Source of the DNA: Nostoc sp. 'Peltigera membranacea cyanobiont' N6
GTDB taxonomy: Bacteria; Cyanobacteriota; Cyanobacteriia; Cyanobacteriales; Nostocaceae
Assembly: GCF_002949735.1 (NCBI RefSeq)
Contig: NZ_CP026681.1
Location: forward strand, 7,470,501-7,534,500
Length of the DNA stretch: 64,000 bases
Direction of reading: 5' to 3'
The notes beneath the pieces were generated by a model. It was not told the DNA's origin and ran no database searches. It saw only the letters and a program-made list of their open reading frames with translations. Made by a program: the position numbers and the translations under genes. Shown here one piece after another: positions 9,465 to 18,362 of this stretch; within the stretch, counting starts at the first letter, position 1; the number at the start of each line of letters is the position of its first letter.

Positions 9465-11126
9465 ATGACCACAAATTCTTCACCTCAACTTTGGCTCTAT
9501 GACACTACATTACGGGATGGCACTCAGCGCGAGGGGCTATCAGTATCGATAGAAGATAAGTTACGCATTGCCAAGAGACTCGATCAACTGGGAGTTCCTT
9601 TCATTGAAGGCGGTTGGCCTGGTGCTAATCCCAAGGATGTACAATTTTTCTGGCAACTCCAAGAAGATCCGCTAAAACAAGCTGAAATTGTGGCTTTTTG
9701 TTCGACTCGCCGGCCTAACTCCACTGCTGCAACCGAGCCGATGCTACAGGATATTTTGGCTGCGGGAACTCGCTGGGTAACGATTTTTGGCAAGTCTTGG
9801 GATTTACATGTCACAACCAGCCTCAAGACGACATTAGAAGAAAATTTGGCGATGATTCGTGACACCATTGAGTACCTCCGTTCTCAAGGGCGGCGGATTA
9901 TCTACGATGCCGAACATTGGTTTGATGGTTACAAGCACAATCCAGATTATGCTTTACAGACATTAGAGGCTGCGATCGCATCTGGTGCTGAATGGCTAGT
10001 CCTGTGTGATACTAATGGCGGTACTTTACCCCATGAAGTTAGCCAAATTGTGCAAGATGTCAGTAGTCATTTGTCATTTGTCATCAGTCAAGAACCAATG
10101 ACCAAGGACAAAGGACAAAGGACAATCCCTCAAATTGGAATTCATACTCATAACGATTCAGAAATGGCGGTTGCTAACGCAATAGCCGCCGTGATGGCAG
10201 GGGCAAAGATGGTACAGGGGACAATTAATGGTTATGGTGAACGTTGCGGTAATGCTAACCTTTGTTCGTTAATTCCCAATTTACAACTGAAGCTGGGCTA
10301 CAGTTGTATCACAGAAGACCAGCTAACACAACTTACAGAAGCTAGTCGGTTTGTGAGTGAGGTGGTCAACCTCGCGCCTGATGAACACGCTCCCTTTGTG
10401 GGACTTTCGGCTTTTGCCCACAAGGGTGGTATTCATGTATCAGCTGTAGAACGCAATCCCCTAACTTACGAACATATTCAGCCGGAACAAGTCGGGAATC
10501 ATCGCCGCATCGTGATTTCTGAACAGTCTGGACTTAGCAATGTTTTAGCCAAAGCCCGCAGTTTCGGGATTAACCTCGACCAGCTAAAGGCAGAAGCCAA
10601 GCAAATTCTCCAGCGTCTTAAAGATTTGGAGAGTGAAGGATTTCAATTTGAAGCCGCAGAGGCCAGTTTTGCCCTACTGATGCACGAAGCTTTGGGAGGT
10701 CGCCAGAAGTTTTTTGAAGTTAAAGGTTTTCAAGTCCACTGTGATTTGATTGAGGGGAAAGAAACTAGTAATGCCTTAGCTACGGTCAAAATCGCTGTTG
10801 ACGGCAAAAATATTCTGGAGGCGGCGGAAGGGAATGGCCCGGTTGCTGCGTTGGATGCGGCTTTACGCAAGGCTTTGGTGAACTTTTATCCCCAAATAGC
10901 AACCTTTGATTTGACAGATTACAAAGTGCGGATTCTCAACGGACATACGGGCACTGCGGCGAAAACCCGCGTGTTGGTAGAATCAGGCAATGGTCGTCAA
11001 CGCTGGACTACGGTGGGGGTTTCTACCAATATTTTGGAGGCTTCCTATCAAGCGGTGGTGGAGGGCTTGGAATACGGTTTGTTATTGCACTCTCAAGCAG
11101 AAGCGGCGGTGAAAGCTTCTAGTTGA
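9465..11126 (+). CDS. cimA: Citramalate synthase
   Basis: 553 residues. It is a DRE-TIM metallolyase: YDTTLRDGTQREGLSVS at the N-terminus, metal-binding HTHND and NGYGERCGN, and a C-terminal LeuA-type allosteric domain (about 400-545) with TGTAAKTRVLVES. The full length and the GLSVS signature fit the citramalate synthase branch (pyruvate plus acetyl-CoA to citramalate, a threonine-independent route to isoleucine) rather than homocitrate or isopropylmalate synthase. The start is at MTTNSSPQLW, because the 14 codons upstream overlap the divergent ferredoxin region. Residues of about 203-222 (HLSFVISQEPMTKDKGQR) are encoded by heptamer repeats inserted in frame. Confidence 0.88.
   Translation: MTTNSSPQLWLYDTTLRDGTQREGLSVSIEDKLRIAKRLDQLGVPFIEGGWPGANPKDVQFFWQLQEDPLKQAEIVAFCSTRRPNSTAATEPMLQDILAAGTRWVTIFGKSWDLHVTTSLKTTLEENLAMIRDTIEYLRSQGRRIIYDAEHWFDGYKHNPDYALQTLEAAIASGAEWLVLCDTNGGTLPHEVSQIVQDVSSHLSFVISQEPMTKDKGQRTIPQIGIHTHNDSEMAVANAIAAVMAGAKMVQGTINGYGERCGNANLCSLIPNLQLKLGYSCITEDQLTQLTEASRFVSEVVNLAPDEHAPFVGLSAFAHKGGIHVSAVERNPLTYEHIQPEQVGNHRRIVISEQSGLSNVLAKARSFGINLDQLKAEAKQILQRLKDLESEGFQFEAAEASFALLMHEALGGRQKFFEVKGFQVHCDLIEGKETSNALATVKIAVDGKNILEAAEGNGPVAALDAALRKALVNFYPQIATFDLTDYKVRILNGHTGTAAKTRVLVESGNGRQRWTTVGVSTNILEASYQAVVEGLEYGLLLHSQAEAAVKASS
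10066..10123. repeat. Heptamer repeat inside cimA
   Basis: GTCATTT units, a short core, then GACCAAG/GACAAAG units form an inverted repeat of the same kind found between genes in this window. Here the unit is in frame within the cimA catalytic domain. Confidence 0.8.
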
Positions 11127-11210
11127 CAAAAAAGATATTTTATGTTCTGAAGGCTTGGGCTTGTCGATGAGAAGGGAAAGCGATCGCTAATAGGTGCAGA
11201 ATCGATCCAA

Positions 11211-11242
11211 AAAAAGACCTCTAGTTTGTACCAGAGGTCTTT
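11211..11242 (-). terminator. Rho-independent terminator
   Basis: Perfect 10-bp stem AAAGACCTCT / AGAGGTCTTT (11213-11222 and 11233-11242) with a 10-base loop. On the minus strand it is followed by seven T residues, so it mainly ends transcripts from the two small genes at 11298-11715. It may also stop cimA weakly from the other side. Confidence 0.8.
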
Positions 11243-11297
11243 CCGTTTCAGAACGTTGTAAAATTCATTAGCAACGTAAAACGCTGATATGGTTAAT

Positions 11298-11468
11298 TTA
11301 GTGGCTTCTGTGCCATGAATGCCAAAATAGCAACCCAATTGCCAATCCCATACCGATAAGTATTGTTACTCCCATACCTAAATTGCGTAGGCGCAGCCCG
11401 CCGCAGGCATCGCCAATCCAATATTTAGGTGCAGACCTAGAAATCGAATGCTGCGACCAAAACTTCAT
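11298..11468 (-). CDS. Small single-TM protein with an in-frame dispersed repeat
   Basis: 56 residues from the ATG at 11468 (MKFWSQHSISRSAPKYW..), or 70 if translation starts at 11510. One TM helix (GVTILIGMGLAIGLLFW) lies near the C-terminus, ending HSWHRSH. Residues encoded at about 11385-11413 (IGDACGGLRLRNLG) come from a small dispersed repeat, so the ancestral protein was probably shorter. It follows the 77-residue gene directly, overlapping it by 29 bases if the long start is used, which suggests coupling. A strong terminator follows. No function recognised. Confidence 0.5.
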   Translation of the reverse strand: MKFWSQHSISRSAPKYWIGDACGGLRLRNLGMGVTILIGMGLAIGLLFWHSWHRSH

Positions 11469-11481
11469 CTTATGCCAGGTT

Positions 11482-11715
11482 TTAGGAGAACTTTTCCCAC
11501 GATTGGGCAACTAATTGGCTCAACCAGCGACGTTGTTCCCGATCCAGCAGTGGATCGTCTGCTAGCAACTGAGCGGTTAATTCTTCCAAAGATTGACCCT
11601 GGGCGCGGACAATTTTAATTACTCCAGCGATCGCAGCAGCAACGAGTTCTTCATCAATTGGCTGTTGTCGTAAAGCAAAAATTTCCTGGGGACTGTCTGG
11701 AATGGGATAATTCAT
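11482..11715 (-). CDS. Conserved-looking small acidic protein
   Basis: 77 residues (MNYPIPDSPQEIFALRQQ..), predicted helical, with Ala/Glu-rich helices (EELVAAAIAGVIKIVRAQGQSLEELTAQLLADD). No TM segment, signal peptide or metal motif. It is the first gene of a two-gene minus-strand unit with the small membrane protein downstream, and is divergent from cruA with 163 bases between. Function unknown; the codon pattern and helical design support a real gene. Confidence 0.6.
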   Translation of the reverse strand: MNYPIPDSPQEIFALRQQPIDEELVAAAIAGVIKIVRAQGQSLEELTAQLLADDPLLDREQRRWLSQLVAQSWEKFS

Positions 11716-11878
11716 GGCGTGGGTTTACAGAAATACAAAATGAACAATAAATTCTTCAACAAATTCTTAAAATTTCTTTACTGAATCTTTACCAAACTAA
11801 TAGCGCGGAGTTTACCTTACTTTGTGCCTTCATAAAATCTGTCTTAGTGAGTAGATTGCTCGGAGATGTCAGGAAACG

Positions 11879-14002
11879 ATGAGAGAAATCCTTTATTTAG
11901 AAGTTCCAACTCCAGATATAGAAACTGTACGTAGCTGGCTACAAACGGATTTTGAACCTGGAAATGGAGAAAAAGTGCTTACTTCGGAAGGCTTTCGCCT
12001 CAAAATACCCAGTGCGACTACACCTGCTGGAGCGGCTCTTTCCGAAAAATTGCCTGCGGAACTTTCGGTATTTGTCTGGACGGTGCAACGAACTACCTAT
12101 CTGAAAGTGTTTCGTTGGGCAGAACAACCTTTTCCCAGTGAGGGACAAATTCTGCAACGCCTAACCAAAGAAATTAGAAGCCGTTTTCCGCATCATTACC
12201 CAGAACCACCAACGATTGATTTATCGCAGCAATCGATTTTTGCCGCACTAGCCTCTGCTTACCCCCTCACCGTCAAGTATTTTCAGAAAATGCCTAACGG
12301 TGAATACGATCTAATACGTGCCTACTGGTGGGAACAACGATGGCGCGAAGGAGTACGAAATCCGCAGCAGCCGCGTCAAGTTGTGTTTTCCAATCAAGGG
12401 GACAGGGGAAAAGGTAATCCCAGTACCCAGCCTCTGGTCACTAATCCCCAGTACGACATCATCTACATCGGTGGCGCACTAGGCGCGATTCATGCTGCAT
12501 TAATGGCAAAACTAGGATATAAAGTCCTGCTGGTGGAACGAATGCCCTTTGGCAAGATGAACCGAGAATGGAATATTTCCCGCGATGAGATTCAAAGCTT
12601 GGTTAATCTGGGTTTAGTCACCCCCGCAGAGTTAGAAACCATCATTGCCAGGGAATACAAAGATGGATTCAATAAATTTTTTGATGCGAATAATCCATCC
12701 AAACTGCGATCGCCCGTTCTACACACACCCACAGTCCTAAATTTAGGCTTAGATTCCGAAAAATGGCTCCTTATGTGTGGGCAAAAGCTGCAAGCCGCAG
12801 GCGGCGAAATCTGGGATGAAACAGAATTTATGCGTGCAGATATTGATATATCACAAGTTTTGTTGCAAGTCAAGCACTTACCTAGTCAGGTTGAAAAACA
12901 AGTAAGCGGACGATTGCTAATAGATGCAATGGGAACTGCCTCACCCATCGCTTGGCAATTAAATGGTGGTCGAGCCTTTGATAGTGTGTGTCCGACGGTA
13001 GGAGCGGCAATTGAGAGCGGATTTGAGCCGCAAGTGTGGGATTCGCAGTATGGGGACGTGCTTTATAGTCATGGGGATATTTCGCGGGGAAGGCAGCTGA
13101 TTTGGGAATTGTTTCCTGGAGCAGATGATGAACTAACGATTTATTTATTTCATTACCACGAGGTGAATGCTGAAAATCCTGGTTCCTTGTTAGAGATGTA
13201 CGAAGACTTTTTCACGATTTTGCCAGAGTATCGCAGGTGCGATATGGACAAATTGGTGTGGAAAAAGCCGACGTTTGGGTATATACCGGGACATTTTAGT
13301 GTGGGAAGTAGCGATCGCACAGTTGCCTTCGATCGATTAATTGCGATCGGCGATGCCGCATCACTCCAGTCTCCCCTCGTCTTCACCGGTTTTGGTTCCC
13401 TAGTTCGCAACTTAGAGCGCTTAACAACGCTGTTAGATACTGCTCTCAAACATGACTTGTTGAGTTTCCGCCACTTGAATCAGATTCGCGCTTACCAAAG
13501 CAACGTTTCAGTAACTTGGCTATTTTCCAAAGGGATGATGGTACCCACGGGGAAATTTTTACCACCCCAGCGCATTAACTCCATGCTCAACACCTTCTTT
13601 GGATTGTTAGCAGACGAACCCCAAGAAGTAGCAGATAACTTCATCAAAGATCGGTGTGATTGGTTAACCTTTAACCGATTAGCACTCAAAGCCGCTAGGA
13701 AAAATCCTGCCTTGCTTTTATGGATTTGGGAACTTGCTGGGCCTAGAGATTTAGTGCGATGGCTTGGTAGTTATTTCAACTTCGGTCGTCATGCCCTCAT
13801 TAGCGCTTTGCTGAGTCCGTGGTTCGGGCGGTTCTTAAACCGGGTAGGTTTTTGGCTAGAACCCCGGAATCCTGGCTTGTGGCTGTGGCTATTGACAATT
13901 AATTATGCGATCGCCACAGGTAAACCGCGATCGCGCTCTCAAGTTGCAAAAACCAACCCAGAAGCCATAATTCCGAAGTCAGAAGCAAGGATTCTCAATT
14001 AG
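11879..14002 (+). CDS. cruA: CruA-type lycopene cyclase / FAD-dependent oxidoreductase
   Basis: 707 residues. After a 190-residue N-terminal region lies an FAD-binding core (YDIIYIGGALGAIHAALMAK, KVLLVER), followed by MNREWNISRDEIQ and REYKDGFNKFF, which I associate with the CruA/CruP family. A second flavin-contacting segment reads RLIAIGDAASLQSPLVFTGFG. CruA-type enzymes cyclise lycopene ends toward beta-carotene in cyanobacteria and green sulfur bacteria. The long N-terminus favours CruA over the shorter CruP. A short low-complexity stretch at about 180-193 (QGDRGKGNPSTQPLVTNP) separates the N-terminal and FAD domains and contains heptamer-like sequence. Membrane association through the hydrophobic C-terminal region (WLWLLTINYAIATG) is likely. 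Family call is good; substrate is inferred. Confidence 0.78.
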   Translation: MREILYLEVPTPDIETVRSWLQTDFEPGNGEKVLTSEGFRLKIPSATTPAGAALSEKLPAELSVFVWTVQRTTYLKVFRWAEQPFPSEGQILQRLTKEIRSRFPHHYPEPPTIDLSQQSIFAALASAYPLTVKYFQKMPNGEYDLIRAYWWEQRWREGVRNPQQPRQVVFSNQGDRGKGNPSTQPLVTNPQYDIIYIGGALGAIHAALMAKLGYKVLLVERMPFGKMNREWNISRDEIQSLVNLGLVTPAELETIIAREYKDGFNKFFDANNPSKLRSPVLHTPTVLNLGLDSEKWLLMCGQKLQAAGGEIWDETEFMRADIDISQVLLQVKHLPSQVEKQVSGRLLIDAMGTASPIAWQLNGGRAFDSVCPTVGAAIESGFEPQVWDSQYGDVLYSHGDISRGRQLIWELFPGADDELTIYLFHYHEVNAENPGSLLEMYEDFFTILPEYRRCDMDKLVWKKPTFGYIPGHFSVGSSDRTVAFDRLIAIGDAASLQSPLVFTGFGSLVRNLERLTTLLDTALKHDLLSFRHLNQIRAYQSNVSVTWLFSKGMMVPTGKFLPPQRINSMLNTFFGLLADEPQEVADNFIKDRCDWLTFNRLALKAARKNPALLLWIWELAGPRDLVRWLGSYFNFGRHALISALLSPWFGRFLNRVGFWLEPRNPGLWLWLLTINYAIATGKPRSRSQVAKTNPEAIIPKSEARILN

Positions 14003-14087
14003 ATATTGGACATGACTAACGACTAAGTAGATCGGCGCAATTAAGGCTAAATTGCGAACGCGAATAGCGGCGACTACAACAGAAAAA

Positions 14088-14228
14088 TGTCATTGGTCTT
14101 TTGTCATTAGTCCTTTGTCATTGGTCATTAGTAAGGGCTTTAAGCAAGTTTGCGTTTCGTAACATACTTGGGTTTTCTTGCGCCAACTTACTTAATAACC
14201 AATGACCAATGACCAATGACCAATGACC
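14088..14228. repeat. Heptamer tracts as an inverted repeat
   Basis: GTCATTGGTC/TTTGTCATTAGTC units on the left and ACCAATG units on the right flank a roughly 55-base unique core (about 14133-14195). This lies between cruA and the convergent coiled-coil gene, and the folded RNA could act as a bidirectional stop. Confidence 0.8.
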
Positions 14229-14278
14229 ATTGAAGGAGGCAGGAGGCAGTTTTCCTCCTGCCTTCCTCAATAACTAAT

Positions 14279-15805
14279 CTATTGACCTTGAGGGCGAAAA
14301 TTCGGTAGTTCCACAGATGCTAATGACTTACGCCCTTTGGGTGGACGCTGGGGATAAACCACAGGTGAAGGTGAATTAGCATCATTAGTGTTATCACCTA
14401 ATAACTCTGGTGAAAATTGGGAAACTTCTGACCAGTAGTCTTCAGTTTCTTCAACAGGCGACTCAGTGTGGGAGGAAGTAGAGGAAACCAGTAAGTTATT
14501 GGCTGGTGAAGTTACAGAATCTGTTGTCCTAGAAATGGAGATAGTTGTAGGGGGATTGATTTCTGCTTCCAAGTGCGCTTCCTGGGGATTTTCTATTTCC
14601 CCATCGTCTTTTATGATTGTTGCTAAAGTCTCCCAGATAGGAGAATCATTATTATTCTCATCTGTTTTAGCAGCAGGCGGTGGTGATGCAGATTCAGGCT
14701 GGGAGGTGAAAAACATTTGGATTAAACTATCTAATTGCTGATCTAAATTGGATGAACCCGAAGTTGAAATAGCTTCCGGTATATCTGGGGAATCGTCAAT
14801 TTTTGGAGAGGGGATGGGTTCTGGTGGTGTTGAGGTATTTTGATTTTGCTTAACTGACCAGTTCCAAGGAGATGATGGCGGCGGAGTCGGTTCATTTCTT
14901 TGAAATGGGATTGGTGCTGACGGTTCGCCCCAAGAATTATCTACACTCTCAGTCAAGGATTCTGATTCTGCTGACCAAGGTTGAATTGGCTGGGCGTTAG
15001 GAAACAAAGACCGAGCTTTTCTAGAAAATCTTCCTTGGGCGCTAGTTATATCTTTAGGATGTTTTGCAGTATCTTCTAAAGAGTCATAGCTAGGAACCGA
15101 TGTATCTAGACATTTTTCTAGAGCTGCTTTGAATTGCAGCGTCTGGCGTTGTTGTCGCATCAGTCTAGTACGTAACTCCCGACAAACAGTCTCTGACTGC
15201 AATAACTGTTCAGACTGTTCGCTATTATTAGTGTGTAACAACGTACATTCGCGCTCTAACTGGGCAAGGCGTTGCTGGCTAATTTGTAGCTGTGCTTTAT
15301 AACTATCAGTGAAAATTTCCTGGCGTTGAACGGTTTGTACAGCAGTTTCTAATTGTTGAAATAGAGATTTTATCTGTTCTTGAGCCGCAGCCAATTCCTG
15401 AGTATGTTGGTTGAGCATCGACTCAGTAACGCTGGAGCGCGTTTTCTGCCACTGCAAAACCTTTTCAGACTCAGCTAGGTTGTCTTTTAGCTGCTCTACT
15501 TGTTCATACAAATTATTGTTAGCCGAACGCAATTCTTCGTTCAATGCCAGCAGGTTCTGAAACTCCGAGTCAATAAGTGCTTGCTTGCCGCTTTCCGGCT
15601 CTGCAACCCAGTCCGGCTGGGTAGTATCTTTTGAAAATTGTCTATCTTCAGCTGGCATGAGGAGTGGCAGTTGTTTAACTACCATATTGTCATTAGGCAC
15701 AACTGAGTAAAAGGGACAACTCGCCTGCTCTGATTGTGGCGAATTAGCAGAATTTAGGGATTCCATCACAGCCCCCTTGTTTGAGGTGTCAGCTTCATTC
15801 ATCAC
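14279..15805 (-). CDS. Coiled-coil protein with disordered Pro/Ser-rich C-terminal half
   Basis: 508 residues. Residues of about 80-235 form long coiled coil (NLLALNEELRSANNNLYEQV, QQRLAQLERECTLLH, LMRQQRQTLQFKAALEKCL). From about 240 onward the chain is rich in Ser, Pro, Glu and Asn with short conserved-looking islands (FSRKARSLFPNAQPIQPW, LDQQLDSLIQMFF). The C-terminus ends PPKGRKSLASVELPNFRPQ. No signal peptide or TM helix. This layout suits a cytoplasmic scaffold or filament-forming protein; I cannot name it. It is transcribed toward cruA and separated from it by heptamer repeats. Confidence 0.7.
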   Translation of the reverse strand: MMNEADTSNKGAVMESLNSANSPQSEQASCPFYSVVPNDNMVVKQLPLLMPAEDRQFSKDTTQPDWVAEPESGKQALIDSEFQNLLALNEELRSANNNLYEQVEQLKDNLAESEKVLQWQKTRSSVTESMLNQHTQELAAAQEQIKSLFQQLETAVQTVQRQEIFTDSYKAQLQISQQRLAQLERECTLLHTNNSEQSEQLLQSETVCRELRTRLMRQQRQTLQFKAALEKCLDTSVPSYDSLEDTAKHPKDITSAQGRFSRKARSLFPNAQPIQPWSAESESLTESVDNSWGEPSAPIPFQRNEPTPPPSSPWNWSVKQNQNTSTPPEPIPSPKIDDSPDIPEAISTSGSSNLDQQLDSLIQMFFTSQPESASPPPAAKTDENNNDSPIWETLATIIKDDGEIENPQEAHLEAEINPPTTISISRTTDSVTSPANNLLVSSTSSHTESPVEETEDYWSEVSQFSPELLGDNTNDANSPSPVVYPQRPPKGRKSLASVELPNFRPQGQ

Positions 15806-16782
15806 TCTTGACCCACCTGCCTAAAAATATCAGCAGTGCTGGCATTAGCATTGCTTATCAACTGTGTCTAATCAGGGTTTGCTCTAGAAGCTAAGTTTAA
15901 CTCTCTCCAGGCACCAGCAATTAATCATCAATTGGTGTTCCCTATTTTGTATCTAGACTGATGCCGTTATAACACTATGATGCTCTTCCCCGTCAAGAAG
16001 AGGCAGGGGAAAACAGGGTAGGGGGCAGGAGAGACAAATACAGAGTGGCTCTGTTCTACGAAAGTTTTTCGTATGGAAAAACTTTCTCAAATTACATTTT
16101 ATTCTCTATACTCGCATCTATCTTAAGATATAAATTTAAAATGTCTCCTTCAATACATTTTTCTACTGACTTATTTATTACTTAGGAACCATCTCAGTAC
16201 AAGTATTTAGTATTCGATGATAATTCTGGGATCTTGAGCGATCGCTATTTAATGTTAGTAAACAACTAAGAGCTTCTGCCAGGAATAAAATGTTAGGAAA
16301 ACATCACATATACGAATAAACACTTATAAAGGAATGATGAAGAAGTAACAATTTAAGTAAGTGAATTCATGAAATTTGTTTAAAGAAGAATCTCAATTTA
16401 GTCCGGTCATTTTTGTTGGGAAATACTTTTATAGCAAGCAATTCCAGACTTAATGAGTGAGATGTTTTTTATCAACTTGTCTTGAATACATCAAGTTTGT
16501 TTGATGACTACAATAAAATTGCTTAAAGTATCCTTGACTACTTGTATATACTATTGCTCTGTATTTTAATTAACAGTAAAAATATTTTATTCAAGTGTTA
16601 ATACGGATACACTTTTTAATTGATTTATTAAAGAATAATTGGAATAACCGAGTTTTCTACTAGCTAGAAAGTAATTATAAAGACCATAATTACTACTGGC
16701 TAATACGAGCCTTGTGTTAGAGAAAGCGTTGTGGTAGTTAAGCTTTTCCAAAAATTATAAGTTTAAAATAGGGGTGCTAAAG
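15806..16782. other. Long non-coding interval upstream of the sulfur module
   Basis: Nearly 1 kb without a convincing gene on either strand. At 16060-16086 a perfect 10-bp inverted repeat (GAAAGTTTTT, 7-base loop, AAAAACTTTC) may be a terminator or regulatory hairpin. The right half is very AT-rich. The length suggests a regulated promoter or an unannotated small RNA for the genes that follow, but I see no recognised riboswitch or NtcA site. Confidence 0.5.
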
Positions 16783-18237
16783 ATGACCGATATATTTGCA
16801 ATGGGTGTAAATATAAAGCAAGAAGCTGTCCAATTACCGCTAGTTGCAGAAAATTTTGACAGTTTTTGGGACAAAGAAATTAGACCGCTATTCACAGATG
16901 AGTCTCTGTCTTTTAGGGTAAAAACTCTTCAGGGAAATTATATAAAGTACGTCAACTTGGATAATGGAGCTACCACCACTCCCTTTGCAACCCTTAAGCA
17001 GCATGTGGATGAGATGCTTGACACTTATGGCAGCGTCCATAGAGGTTCTGGGCAAAAATCCATCATCACTACACGAGAATATGACGCTAGTCGGAATGTG
17101 ATTCGGGACTTTGTGGGTTCATCTTTAGACAACTATGTAATTTTTGCGAAGAATACAACAGAAGCAATTAATGGAGCCGCCACACTTTGGGCAAAAAAAC
17201 CTGGAAAAATCTTAGTTTCTGATATCGAGCATTCATCAAACCTGCTCCCTTGGGTTACTAGAGACGAAGTTGTGCAGTACAGAACCCAGGCGGACGGAAG
17301 TGTAAGTGTCGCAGAAATTGAAGAAATCTTCAAGGCACACCAAAATCTCCCCGAAGCCGAGCAAATTAAGTTAGTAACAATTACAGGTGCTTCGACAATT
17401 ACAGGTTACAGACCCCCAATTTACGAAATCGCAGCTTTAGCACATCGGTATGGTGCGAAGATTTTTGCAGATGTGTGTCAGTTAATTCAGCACGAACGAG
17501 TAGATATGCGTGCTGACGATGACCCATGTCATCTAGATTTTGTGGCTTTCTCTGGACACAAGATGTATGCACCTTATGGAACTGGGGTTTTGTTGGGGCC
17601 AAAGGAATTTTTTGATAGCTCTTATCCTTATCAAATCGGTGGTGGAAACCTGCCTTATATCACCAGAAAGCTAGAGATCAAGCGTTTTTATACAGAACGG
17701 GCCCACGATCCTGGAACACCAAACGCAATGGGGGCGATCGCAATTGCCAAGGCGATTGAAATTATCGAAGCAGTAGGGCGCGATCGCATTGCTCAGTACG
17801 AACACTCTCTCGTAGAATTCACGTATACAAGGCTTAGGCTAATTCCTGGAGTTCAATTACATATCCCAGGAGATAATCTAGCCCATGTTATTCCCTTTGA
17901 TATTGATGGATTTGATGGACGCTTAGTGGCAGAAATTCTGGCACAAGAATATGGCATTGGCGTTAGGGCTGGGGCTTTCTGCACTTATGAATACATTCGC
18001 AAACTCAAGAATATTTCGGATGAGCAAGACTACGAAATTGCTCAGGAAGTAGACAGGGGAATTACCCGCAACATTCCCAGTATTATCCGCGCCAGCTTTG
18101 CAGTATATAATACGTTAGAAGACTGCGATCGCTTTATTGATGCGATCGCTCAAATAGCTAAAAACGGATTTGACCACTACTTGCCCAACTACACACAAGA
18201 TGAAATCACTGGTGTTTGGACAGCGGTAAACAGCTAA
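16783..18237 (+). CDS. Class V aminotransferase, cysteine desulfurase/desulfinase-like
   Basis: 484 residues from the ATG at 16783, which has AGGGG eight bases upstream; a GTG nine bases earlier is an alternative. PLP-fold landmarks: LDNGATTTP, the stacking His in DIEHSSNLLPW, the cofactor Asp in IFADVCQLIQHERVDM, and the PLP lysine in FSGHKMYAPYGTGVL (about K260). A loop cysteine in GVRAGAFCTYEYI (about C400) sits where SufS/CsdA-type enzymes have the sulfur-accepting Cys. It is not next to suf genes; it is followed by a sulfite oxidase homologue and a TauE/SafE exporter, so cysteine sulfinate or another organosulfur amino acid may be the substrate, with sulfite released. The fold is certain; the substrate is inferred. 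Confidence 0.85.
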   Translation: MTDIFAMGVNIKQEAVQLPLVAENFDSFWDKEIRPLFTDESLSFRVKTLQGNYIKYVNLDNGATTTPFATLKQHVDEMLDTYGSVHRGSGQKSIITTREYDASRNVIRDFVGSSLDNYVIFAKNTTEAINGAATLWAKKPGKILVSDIEHSSNLLPWVTRDEVVQYRTQADGSVSVAEIEEIFKAHQNLPEAEQIKLVTITGASTITGYRPPIYEIAALAHRYGAKIFADVCQLIQHERVDMRADDDPCHLDFVAFSGHKMYAPYGTGVLLGPKEFFDSSYPYQIGGGNLPYITRKLEIKRFYTERAHDPGTPNAMGAIAIAKAIEIIEAVGRDRIAQYEHSLVEFTYTRLRLIPGVQLHIPGDNLAHVIPFDIDGFDGRLVAEILAQEYGIGVRAGAFCTYEYIRKLKNISDEQDYEIAQEVDRGITRNIPSIIRASFAVYNTLEDCDRFIDAIAQIAKNGFDHYLPNYTQDEITGVWTAVNS

Positions 18238-18243
18238 TTTTTG

Positions 18244-18347
18244 GGGCATTGGGCATTGGGCATTGGGCTAATTCTTCTGCCTCACTCCCTCATTAAGTCT
18301 AATGCTCTGTATATTAATTACGAATTACGAATTACGACTTACGAATT
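18244..18347. repeat. Short tandem repeats between desulfurase-like and sulfite oxidase genes
   Basis: GGCATTG units (three in a row), then after a spacer ACGAATT/ACGACTT units just before the Shine-Dalgarno of the next gene. Confidence 0.75.
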
Positions 18348-18362
18348 ACAAGGAGTAATAGC

